A stretch of 8,059 bases of DNA from an uncultured Anaerovibrio sp. (GTDB lineage: Bacteria; Bacillota; Negativicutes; Selenomonadales; Selenomonadaceae): positions 1 through 8,059 of the forward strand of contig CACZYN010000077.1 of the NCBI GenBank assembly GCA_902785445.1. Reading direction: 5' to 3'. Position 1 is the first letter of the stretch. Each line of letters begins with the position of its first letter. A model generated the notes under the pieces. That model saw only the letters and a program-made list of their open reading frames with translations, was not told where the DNA came from and did no database searches. Made by a program: the position numbers and the translations under genes. Shown here piece after piece: positions 1 to 5,550 of the stretch.

Positions 1-1196
1 CCCGTCATCTCCATGATGAGTATGCTGCCCGTAACAGGTGACTTGACCACCGCCGCAAAATAGGCTGCCATGCCAAAAACAATAATATCTCCGGCATAGA
101 CTGTCGGCAAAATATCATAGGTCACCAAAATATTACTGAATATACTGCCACCACAGGCTCCCAAAACCAACATGGGGAGAAAAATTCCCCCGGGAACTCC
201 CGAGCCAAAGGAAAGGCAAGTAAAGATAAACTTACCCAAAAACAACAGACACAGAAAATATAGTGGGTACCAATTCGCTGACAGGGTATCCACCAAAACA
301 CTGCCGCCCCCTAAAATATCCGGAAGGATAAAGCCTAAGCCTGCCGCCATAACTAATGGCAGAAGGGGCTTGTATATGCCCGTAATTTTCAGCCGTTCAT
401 AGGCCTCCAAGGAAAATAAGAGGGATTTATTAAAGGCCCGGCCCAGGAAGCCAATAAACAACCCCAGGGCAATTAACAAACCGTACAAGGATAAGGGAAA
501 TACTGCCAAATCCCCCATGTGAAATACTGGTGCTCCGCCAAAAATAAGCTGGGTAACCGTAGTGGCAGTTACAGCCGCAGTAATGGAAGCCATCAGCACC
601 ATAGGAGAAAAGCTTTTTTGCAGCTCCTCCAAACCAAATATAACCCCGGCCAGGGGAGCATTAAAGGCCGCTGCCAGACCAGCTCCGGCCCCGGCCGTCA
701 TCAATATTCTTTCCTCATAGCGGGTGCGAATGACGCTCCGGCTCACCCCCTGGCCCACACAGGCAGCCATTTGGACACTGGGCCCTTCCCGTCCCAGAGA
801 TAACCCTGCGCCAATGGCCAACACACCACCTATGAGCTTAAAGAATAGTACCGAGGCCCATTTCATGCTCATCTTTCCCATAAGTATACCCTTTAGCTGG
901 GGAATACCACTACCACTGCACATGGGTTCATTTTGCACAATCTTCATCAGCAGCCAGGCTGCCACCAGAAAGAAGGTACCATAGGCCAAGGGCAAGAAAT
1001 AATTACCGGTCTGAAAAGCATTGGCAACTACTTCATATAGCATTGGCCGGTAGATTTCCGAGGCTGTAAGCAAATAGCGGAATAGAGCTATCACTCCCCC
1101 GGCAAATATTCCCACCACAATACCTTCTATAAATAACCGGAAGTGAAAATGTCGCTCCCGGACAATATCCTTGATCAATCGGTCAGTTGTTGACAT
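1..1196 (-). CDS. ClC-family chloride channel or H+/Cl- antiporter (partial, 3' end outside window)
   Basis: This integral membrane protein should move chloride across the cytoplasmic membrane. The window holds the first 398 codons from ATG at 1196, with GAGGAA just upstream as ribosome binding site. Reading the minus strand gives the ClC signatures in order: GSGIP at residues 95-99, GREGP at 135-139 with the gating glutamate E137, NAPLAG followed by an EE pair at 190-191, and GSGVPGGIFLP near 331-341. The serine in GSGIP and the proline in GREGP match chloride-type ClCs rather than the fluoride-specific CLC-F branch. The second glutamate of the EE pair corresponds to the E. coli ClC proton glutamate E203, which favours an antiporter (inference). 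The last helices, the conserved late tyrosine and any C-terminal regulatory domain lie outside the window. An intrinsic terminator ends only about 15 bp before the start codon, so expression may depend on read-through from rpsR. Confidence 0.95.
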   Translation of the reverse strand, partial: MSTTDRLIKDIVRERHFHFRLFIEGIVVGIFAGGVIALFRYLLTASEIYRPMLYEVVANAFQTGNYFLPLAYGTFFLVAAWLLMKIVQNEPMCSGSGIPQLKGILMGKMSMKWASVLFFKLIGGVLAIGAGLSLGREGPSVQMAACVGQGVSRSVIRTRYEERILMTAGAGAGLAAAFNAPLAGVIFGLEELQKSFSPMVLMASITAAVTATTVTQLIFGGAPVFHMGDLAVFPLSLYGLLIALGLFIGFLGRAFNKSLLFSLEAYERLKITGIYKPLLPLVMAAGLGFILPDILGGGSVLVDTLSANWYPLYFLCLLFLGKFIFTCLSFGSGVPGGIFLPMLVLGACGGSIFSNILVTYDILPTVYAGDIIVFGMAAYFAAVVKSPVTGSILIMEMT

Positions 1197-1211
1197 AATT
1201 TCCTCACACAC

Positions 1212-1251
1212 AAAAAAGGATGTGGAAAATGATAACTCATTTTTCACATCC
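1212..1251 (-). terminator. Intrinsic terminator after rpsR
   Basis: Arms at 1218-1231 and 1238-1251 can pair over 14 positions with one mismatch and a 6-nt loop. Read on the minus strand, the stem is followed by six U residues (A-run at 1212-1217). It lies 16 bp after the rpsR stop, so it ends the rpsF-ssb-rpsR transcript. It also sits directly before the chloride-channel start codon. Confidence 0.85.
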
Positions 1252-1266
1252 CTTTAATCATTACTA

Positions 1267-1500
1267 TTACTCAGCAGTAAATGGCAACAAAGCGATGTTA
1301 CGTGCGCGCTTAATAGCTACGGTAACCTGACGCTGATGCTTTGCGCAGTTGCCAGAGATACGGCGAGGCAAAATCTTACCACGCTCGGTAATATAACGAC
1401 GCAGCTTGCCTGCATCCTTATAATCAATCTGATCTACTTTATCTACGCAGAAACTGCAAACCTTTTTACGAGGTCTTCTGCTTCTATCACGCTTAATCAA
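1267..1500 (-). CDS. rpsR: 30S ribosomal protein S18
   Basis: S18 (77 aa) binds 16S rRNA in the platform of the small ribosomal subunit as a partner of S6. The protein shows the family core IDYKDAGKLRRYITERGKI, then LPRRISGNCAKHQRQ and AIKRARNIALLPF. It carries cysteines at C15 and C18 plus the later Cys and His of GNCAKH, so it resembles the zinc-ribbon (C+) form of S18. The start is TTG at 1500: no ATG lies suitably placed upstream, and AGGAGGG at 1508-1514 is spaced 7 nt from the TTG. It is third in the rpsF-ssb-rpsR operon, 15 bp after the ssb stop, and is followed by an intrinsic terminator. In many Firmicutes this trio has the same order. Confidence 0.98.
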   Translation of the reverse strand: MIKRDRSRRPRKKVCSFCVDKVDQIDYKDAGKLRRYITERGKILPRRISGNCAKHQRQVTVAIKRARNIALLPFTAE

Positions 1501-1507
1501 GTATATT

Positions 1508-1514
1508 CCCTCCT
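1508..1514 (-). promoter_or_regulatory. Ribosome binding site fixing the rpsR TTG start
   Basis: The minus strand reads AGGAGGG, a strong Shine-Dalgarno, 7 nt before TTG at 1500. It lies between the ssb stop (1516-1518) and the rpsR start and is what decides the non-ATG start. Confidence 0.85.
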
Positions 1515-1515
1515 A

Positions 1516-1938
1516 TCAAAATGGAATATCGTCATCTGATACTGGGCTGCCGCCAAAGCCACCAGCTGGTGCAGGCTCCGCCGGAGCAAAGCTACCACCG
1601 GCATTATCCCGCTGCTGTTTGGAACCCATGAACTCAATCTCGTTTGCAACTACTTCAGTTACATAACGCTTACTACCGTCCTGAGCTTCATAGGAACGTA
1701 TCTGCATACGGCCTTCTACCAATATCTGACTTCCTTTTATGAGGTTATTGCCACAAATTTCGGCTAACTTTTCCCAAGCAACGATTGGAATAAAATCTGC
1801 CGTCTGCTGCTGATCACCAGCATTGCGATTAAAACGGCGATTTACCGCCAAAGAAAATGAAGCAACTGCTTTTCCAGAAGTTGTATATCTCATCTCTGGA
1901 TCCCGTGCCAATCTGCCGGCCAGAATAACCTTATTCAT
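1516..1938 (-). CDS. ssb: Single-stranded DNA-binding protein
   Basis: SSB coats single-stranded DNA in replication, recombination and repair and recruits partner proteins through its acidic tail. The 140-residue protein has the N-terminal OB fold (about residues 1-105, beginning MNKVILAGRLARDPEMRYT), then a short Gly/Pro/Ala-rich linker and the classic C-terminal tip DDDIPF. Length and architecture are typical of bacterial SSB, with a rather short linker. ATG at 1938 is preceded by GGGAGG at good spacing. It sits between rpsF (19-bp gap) and rpsR (15-bp gap), as usual in Firmicutes, so it is translated from the same mRNA as the two ribosomal proteins. Confidence 0.98.
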   Translation of the reverse strand: MNKVILAGRLARDPEMRYTTSGKAVASFSLAVNRRFNRNAGDQQQTADFIPIVAWEKLAEICGNNLIKGSQILVEGRMQIRSYEAQDGSKRYVTEVVANEIEFMGSKQQRDNAGGSFAPAEPAPAGGFGGSPVSDDDIPF

Positions 1939-1957
1939 GGACTACCTCCCGAAACTA

Positions 1958-2242
1958 TTACTCTTCTACACGAACGATCATGTGCTTGAGAAGATCGTCA
2001 TTAATCTTCATCACACGGTCAACCTCAGCTACACAAGCAGGCTCTGCAGTAACATTGAGCAGAACATAGTAGCCTTCAGCACTGTCCTTGATCTCATAAG
2101 CAAGACGCTTCTTGCCCCAACGATCTTCGGAATCTACAGTACCGCCATTTTTAGCAACCAGCTTAGTGAACTTCTCAACTACAGCGTTAGTTGCCTCTTC
2201 CTCCATTGGTTTAACAATGAATATGACTTCGTACTTTCTCAC
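1958..2242 (-). CDS. rpsF: 30S ribosomal protein S6
   Basis: S6 (94 aa) pairs with S18 on the platform of the 30S subunit. The sequence begins with the family opening RKYEVIFIVKP and contains WGKKRLAYEIKDSAEGYYVLLN, abbreviated here to its core KKRLAYEIKDSAEGYYV, and ends with the short acidic tail RVEE. I place the start at GTG 2242, not at the in-frame upstream codon at 2305. GTG gives the standard S6 N-terminus and has GGAGG at 2250-2254 spaced 7 nt away, while the extra 21 upstream residues would be read from the leader RNA. It is the first gene of the rpsF-ssb-rpsR operon, with a promoter about 100 bp upstream and a hairpin leader between. Confidence 0.97.
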   Translation of the reverse strand: MRKYEVIFIVKPMEEEATNAVVEKFTKLVAKNGGTVDSEDRWGKKRLAYEIKDSAEGYYVLLNVTAEPACVAEVDRVMKINDDLLKHMIVRVEE

Positions 2243-2246
2243 GAAA

Positions 2247-2255
2247 TCACCTCCC
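2247..2255 (-). promoter_or_regulatory. Ribosome binding site fixing the rpsF GTG start
   Basis: The minus strand reads GGGAGGTGA, nearly a perfect complement of the 16S rRNA 3' end, with the GGAGG core 7 nt before GTG at 2242. This rules in the GTG start over the longer reading frame. Confidence 0.85.
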
Positions 2256-2263
2256 TCTTTGGT

Positions 2264-2298
2264 CTTTGGCTCCTTACTTCCATAAGGAGCAGAGAAAG
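2264..2298 (-). promoter_or_regulatory. rpsF leader hairpin, candidate S6:S18 autoregulatory element
   Basis: In the rpsF 5' leader, minus-strand GCTCCTTA (2283-2290) pairs perfectly with TAAGGAGC (2269-2276) around a 6-nt loop. A second short helix, CTTT (2295-2298) with AAAG (2264-2267), can form below it across an asymmetric internal loop (CTCT on one side, a single C on the other). S6:S18 leader RNAs that give feedback control of this operon are known in many bacteria. The position and two-helix shape fit, but I do not see the CCG trinucleotide expected of that motif, so the regulatory role is an inference. Confidence 0.4.
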
Positions 2299-2343
2299 TT
2301 ATCAAACAAAATTTGAAACTATCTTTGTCCTTGTGACTAAAAA

Positions 2344-2372
2344 ATTATACCACCCAGAAATAATTAGTGCAA
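2344..2372 (-). promoter_or_regulatory. Promoter of the rpsF-ssb-rpsR operon
   Basis: The minus strand has -35 TTGCAC (2367-2372), a 17-bp spacer and a perfect -10 TATAAT (2344-2349) with a preceding TG (extended -10). Transcription would start near 2337, giving a leader of roughly 95 nt. The site lies just downstream of the tRNA-Gln terminator, so the operon has its own start. Confidence 0.8.
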
Positions 2373-2385
2373 GAAATATTTTTAT

Positions 2386-2408
2386 AAAAAAACACCGCCA
2401 AAGCGGTG
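2386..2408 (-). terminator. Intrinsic terminator of tRNA-Gln
   Basis: On the minus strand CACCGC (2403-2408) pairs with GCGGTG (2393-2398) around a 4-nt loop and is followed by seven U residues (A-run 2386-2392). It begins 14 bp after the tRNA 3' end. Confidence 0.85.
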
Positions 2409-2421
2409 CGTTATTTCTAAA

Positions 2422-2497
2422 TGGCAGGGGTAGCAGGACTCGAACCTACGAATGCTGGATTCAGAATCCAGTGCCTTACCAACTTGGCGATACCCCT
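2422..2497 (-). tRNA. tRNA-Gln, anticodon CUG, CCA end encoded
   Basis: The minus strand folds into a full cloverleaf. The acceptor strands are AGGGGTA (2491-2497) and TACCCCT (2426-2432), with discriminator G at 2425 and CCA encoded at 2422-2424. The D-arm contains AAGTTGGTAAGG. The anticodon stem CTGGA/TCCAG encloses loop TTCTGAA, giving anticodon CUG, which reads CAG. The T-arm has TTCGAGT. The body closely matches bacterial tRNA-Gln (GGGGTATCGCCAAG start, CACTGGATTCTGA anticodon arm). The first pair is A1-U72 rather than the U1-A72 common in tRNA-Gln. It is a single gene with its own promoter and terminator. Confidence 0.96.
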
Positions 2498-2515
2498 ATT
2501 ATTTTGACAATGGAT

Positions 2516-2544
2516 ATGTTACTAAATTATTAAAAACTTGTCAA
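2516..2544 (-). promoter_or_regulatory. Promoter of tRNA-Gln
   Basis: The minus strand has a consensus -35 TTGACA (2539-2544), a 17-bp spacer and -10 TAACAT (2516-2521, 4 of 6 matches). The predicted start is about 10 nt upstream of the mature tRNA 5' end. The -35 lies only about 25 bp after the ung stop. Confidence 0.7.
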
Positions 2545-2567
2545 CCATTATTTAATTTAATATTTAA

Positions 2568-3248
2568 TCATTTAATAATATTGGGCAGCTGCCAATTAAT
2601 AGGCTCCTGACCAGTGGACTGCAAGAAAGCGTTGGCCCTGGAAAAAGGACGGCTGCCAAAAAATCCCCGATAGGCCGACAAGGGACTTGGATGGGGGGAT
2701 TCGATTATGCAATGAACCGGATTGGTTATCATGGCCTTTTTTCGACGGGCAGGACTACCCCACAGGATAAATACCAGAGGCTTTTCCCGCTCATTCAGCA
2801 GGGAAATAATCTTATCGGTAAATGTCTCCCACCCCTTTCCCTGATGGGAATTGGCCCGATGGGCCTGCACCGTTAATACCGCATTTAGTAGGAGCACTCC
2901 CTGTCTGGCCCAAGGCTCCAGGCAACCGTTATCCGGCACCTGGCATCCCAAGTCCGTCTCCAGTTCCTTGAAAATATTGATAAGAGAAGGTGGCGGTGGA
3001 ACGTTGGGCTGCACCGAAAAACTTAGCCCGTGGGCCTGGCCCGGTTCATGATAAGGGTCCTGTCCCAAAATAACCACCTTGGTATCCGCATAACTGGTAT
3101 AGTGCAAAGCATTAAATATGGAATACATATCGGGAAAAATCTGACGGCTACGATATTCCCCGATAAGGAACTGCCGCAGCTCCCGATAATAGGGCTTTTG
3201 CATTTCTTCCTGAAGATACTGCTCCCAGTCATTTTTAAATATCTGCAT
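2568..3248 (-). CDS. ung: Uracil-DNA glycosylase (family 1)
   Basis: Ung removes uracil from DNA, the first step of base-excision repair. The 226-residue protein has all family-1 signatures: the water-activating loop GQDPYH at 62-67 (catalytic D64), the uracil-stacking F77 in GLSFSV, the proline loop PPPPSL at 84-89, LLLNAVLTV at 119-127 with N122, FILWG at 160-164, and the intercalation loop HPSPLS at 186-191 (H186, L190). Numbering is almost identical to E. coli Ung. I choose ATG at 3248 because GGAGA lies 6 nt upstream; an in-frame TTG at 3272 would add eight atypical residues without a better site. The gene starts 45 bp after ptsI with no terminator between, so it is probably co-transcribed with ptsHI. 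Confidence 0.98.
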   Translation of the reverse strand: MQIFKNDWEQYLQEEMQKPYYRELRQFLIGEYRSRQIFPDMYSIFNALHYTSYADTKVVILGQDPYHEPGQAHGLSFSVQPNVPPPPSLINIFKELETDLGCQVPDNGCLEPWARQGVLLLNAVLTVQAHRANSHQGKGWETFTDKIISLLNEREKPLVFILWGSPARRKKAMITNPVHCIIESPHPSPLSAYRGFFGSRPFSRANAFLQSTGQEPINWQLPNIIK

Positions 3249-3293
3249 AATCTCTCCTAAAAAAATAGCCAAGCCAGATGAATGTATCTAGAA

Positions 3294-5000
3294 TTACAAA
3301 TTGGCCTGTAAATAATCCCGAACCTCAGCGCCGGTCTCCAGCTCCATTACCTTGGCCAGATGCTCCTTGGCCTCCTTCAAGGATACGGAGCGGATCTTTT
3401 CCTTGACCCGCGGAATGGAAGGCGCACTCATGCTGAGTTCAGATATGCCCATGGCCATGAGAAGAACAGCCGCATACGGATCGCTGGCCATCTCGCCACA
3501 CATGCCTACCCATTTGCCGTTATCACAGCCAGCCTTAATGGTCCGCTGAATCAGTTGCAATACTGCCGGATGGAAGTGATTGTACAGTCCGCTAACCTGC
3601 GGATTAATCCGGTCCACAGCCAAAGTATACTGCACCAAATCATTGGTACCGATACTGAAAAAGTCCACGTACTTAGCCAAAATCGGCGTCATAACCGCAG
3701 CAGCCGGAGTCTCCACCATGATACCCAACTGGACATCCTTGGCATATTCCTTGCCTTCGGCCTCCAGCTCCTGCATGGCTCGTTCAAACATACTCCGCGC
3801 CTTTTTAACTTCCTCCACGCTAATAATCATTGGCATCATAATAGCTGCCTTGCCGTATACTCCGGCCCGCAAGATAGCCCTAAGCTGAGGCATAAATATT
3901 TCTGGTCTCTCCAAACAGATACGAATGGCCCGATACCCCAAAAACGGATTATCTTCCGGTGGAATATTCAGATATGGCAATGGCTTATCACCGCCTATAT
4001 CCATGGTCCGGATAACACACAGTTCACCCTTGCAGGCAATTATGGCCTTTTTATAATTTTCGTACTGCAGCTCTTCGGAAGGAATCTTATCCCGTCCCAT
4101 AAACAAAAACTCCGAACGGAACAAGCCCACTCCCTGATTGCCATATTTGGCAGCTGTTTCCGCATCCTTCGGCAAACCGATATTGGCCGTAAGCTGAACC
4201 TTGGCCCCGTCAGTTGTCTCTGCCGGCAAATCCCGGATTTGTTCAAAGCGCTGCATTTCCTCCCTTTGAGCCTCTAGCTTGGCTTCATACTCCTTCAGCT
4301 CAATAGGTGTTGGATCCACAATAACCAAACCAGCGTTACCGTCCAACAGGGCAGTTACACCATCTGGAATATCCTTAATTTTCTCTTCCAGACCTACTAT
4401 AGTGGTAATAGCCCGAGACTTCGCGATAATAACCGCATGACAGGTAGTACTTCCCTGTCCCATGATTACCCCAGCCAGCTTATCATCAGGAACATTGGCA
4501 ATAACCGATGGCTCCACCTCATGGCCACAAAGAATAACCGGCTCCTTGCCGATTTCAATACCCTTTACACCCATAATTACTCTGGCCAGACGTTTGCCTA
4601 CATCCCGAATATCCTGGGAACGCTCATGCATGTATTCATCGTCCATATTGGCCAGTACCTCAGCTGTCTCATTGGCTGCGGCCAGTACCGCTGCCGGAGC
4701 ATTGCCCATTTCCTTGGTCTTATCATTGGCCGCATCTGTAAACAATGGGTCCATAAGCAAAAAGGAATGGGCCTCCATTATGTCTGCTTCCTCGTCATGA
4801 CCAGCCTCACGCATAGCTTCCACGCTTGCGTCAATCTCCGCCGACAAGGTATCAATACCCTCTTCCAGCTTGGCCAGCTCTTCGTCACTGTTTCCTGCTG
4901 TATAGGAAGCCAAATATTGCTTCAGGGACTGCTCCACCTTTATTATTTTCCCAACCGAAATCCCCTCAAGGGCAATGTTACCCTGGATTTTTTCTGACAT
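3294..5000 (-). CDS. ptsI: Phosphoenolpyruvate-protein phosphotransferase (PTS Enzyme I)
   Basis: Enzyme I takes phosphate from phosphoenolpyruvate and passes it to HPr, starting the PTS sugar-uptake cascade in the cytoplasm. The 568-residue length is normal. The N-terminal HPr-binding and phosphohistidine domains cover about residues 1-225, with active-site H188 in STTCHAVIIAK. The PEP-binding barrel follows, with LFRSEFLFMGRDKIP, DIGGDKPLPYL, FLGYRAIRICL, FFSIGTNDLVQYTLAVDR and the catalytic cysteine C501 in GMCGE. The histidine signature differs from the usual GGRTSHTAIMAR form: Cys stands before the His, and Lys replaces the following Arg. ATG at 5000 follows GGGAGGA by 8 nt; an in-frame start at 5063 would run back into ptsH and is rejected. 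The gene is 34 bp after ptsH. Confidence 0.98.
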   Translation of the reverse strand: MSEKIQGNIALEGISVGKIIKVEQSLKQYLASYTAGNSDEELAKLEEGIDTLSAEIDASVEAMREAGHDEEADIMEAHSFLLMDPLFTDAANDKTKEMGNAPAAVLAAANETAEVLANMDDEYMHERSQDIRDVGKRLARVIMGVKGIEIGKEPVILCGHEVEPSVIANVPDDKLAGVIMGQGSTTCHAVIIAKSRAITTIVGLEEKIKDIPDGVTALLDGNAGLVIVDPTPIELKEYEAKLEAQREEMQRFEQIRDLPAETTDGAKVQLTANIGLPKDAETAAKYGNQGVGLFRSEFLFMGRDKIPSEELQYENYKKAIIACKGELCVIRTMDIGGDKPLPYLNIPPEDNPFLGYRAIRICLERPEIFMPQLRAILRAGVYGKAAIMMPMIISVEEVKKARSMFERAMQELEAEGKEYAKDVQLGIMVETPAAAVMTPILAKYVDFFSIGTNDLVQYTLAVDRINPQVSGLYNHFHPAVLQLIQRTIKAGCDNGKWVGMCGEMASDPYAAVLLMAMGISELSMSAPSIPRVKEKIRSVSLKEAKEHLAKVMELETGAEVRDYLQANL

Positions 5001-5034
5001 GGTATAAATCCTCCCATCAGAACAGTGTCTTACA

Positions 5035-5310
5035 TCATAATTCGTCCGTAAAACCAAATCCATTGGCGAACATGTCAGTCAAAGACTGGGCCACCTCTGC
5101 CTCATCTGGTCCCTCAATTTTAACATTGACCTCGGCGTTCTGTTTAGCTCCCAAAGCCATAACGGCCATCATACTCTTGATATCGGCACTCTTACCGTTG
5201 TACTCCACCGTAACTTTGGATTTAATGCTCCGGCTGAATTTTACCAGCTCTTTGGCTGGACGAGCGTGAAGCCCCACCTTGTTTAATACTGTTAAATTTA
5301 ACTCCTGCAT
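5035..5310 (-). CDS. ptsH: Phosphocarrier protein HPr
   Basis: HPr relays phosphate from Enzyme I to the sugar-specific PTS permeases. The 91-residue protein has the phosphorylation site GLHARPA with H15, and the regulatory site IKSMMAV with S46. In Firmicutes S46 is the target of HPr kinase/phosphorylase and controls catabolite repression through CcpA; the kinase gene is not in this window. ATG at 5310 is preceded by GAGGTAGG. It is the first gene of the ptsH-ptsI-ung unit, with a candidate promoter about 45-75 bp upstream. I found no clear CcpA (cre) box in the upstream region by eye. Confidence 0.98.
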   Translation of the reverse strand: MQELNLTVLNKVGLHARPAKELVKFSRSIKSKVTVEYNGKSADIKSMMAVMALGAKQNAEVNVKIEGPDEAEVAQSLTDMFANGFGFTDEL

Positions 5311-5354
5311 AACCTACCTCTTTTCCTTACACATTATTTGAAATATACAACATA

Positions 5355-5384
5355 ATAATATATAATATAATACATGTGTTGCAA
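5355..5384 (-). promoter_or_regulatory. Candidate promoter of ptsH-ptsI-ung
   Basis: The minus strand reads -35 TTGCAA (5379-5384), an 18-bp spacer and -10 TATTAT (5355-5360, 5 of 6 matches). The surroundings are very AT-rich, so other -10 registers are possible. The -35 lies inside the 8-bp palindrome GTTGCAAC (5378-5385). Confidence 0.5.
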
Positions 5385-5393
5385 CTATGTTTA

Positions 5394-5484
5394 TTCGACA
5401 TCATTATATATATCCCTGCAAAAATTGTAGGATATTTTTTTAAAATCTACAAATTACGAAGGATTTATCAACTGCTTTGTCGAA
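5394..5484. repeat. Inverted repeats in the ptsH/5551 divergent intergenic region
   Basis: The 240-bp gap 5311-5550 holds no gene that I can support. Two inverted pairs are visible. TTCGACA (5394-5400) is mirrored by TGTCGAA (5478-5484). Inside it, TTGTAG (5425-5430) is mirrored by CTACAA (5447-5452), with a 16-bp AT-rich spacer. The arms are short and the region is AT-rich, so chance is possible; paired operators or a looped regulatory region is a guess. Confidence 0.3.
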
Positions 5485-5539
5485 AAATAGTCATGTTGTG
5501 AATTAGTATTTCAACATTCTGGTTTATCCAGCTTGTCGT

Positions 5540-5545
5540 GGTGAT
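5540..5545 (+). promoter_or_regulatory. Ribosome binding site supporting the TTG start at 5551
   Basis: GGTGAT, which matches the 3' part of the full Shine-Dalgarno, sits 5 nt before TTG at 5551. The next in-frame ATG (5566) has no purine-rich site at proper spacing. The site is not strong, so the start remains open. Confidence 0.45.
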
Positions 5546-5550
5546 GTTAT

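Noticed and set aside
2243..2305. N-terminal extension of rpsF
   Set aside because: The extra residues come from the leader hairpin region, while GTG at 2242 gives the standard S6 start with a strong ribosome binding site.
1823..2533. Plus-strand open frame of 236 codons
   Set aside because: It runs antisense through ssb, rpsF and the tRNA, all of which are certain, and its product has no recognisable family character.
2503..2567. Terminator between ung and tRNA-Gln
   Set aside because: The region is AT-rich with only weak A/T pairing; no GC-containing stem with a U-tract could be found.
3360..4277. Plus-strand open frame of 305 codons
   Set aside because: It is antisense to ptsI, whose protein is intact and conserved, and it has no recognisable product.
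5001..5063. N-terminal extension of ptsI into the ptsH gene
   Set aside because: ATG at 5000 has GGGAGGA at good spacing and gives the usual Enzyme I length.
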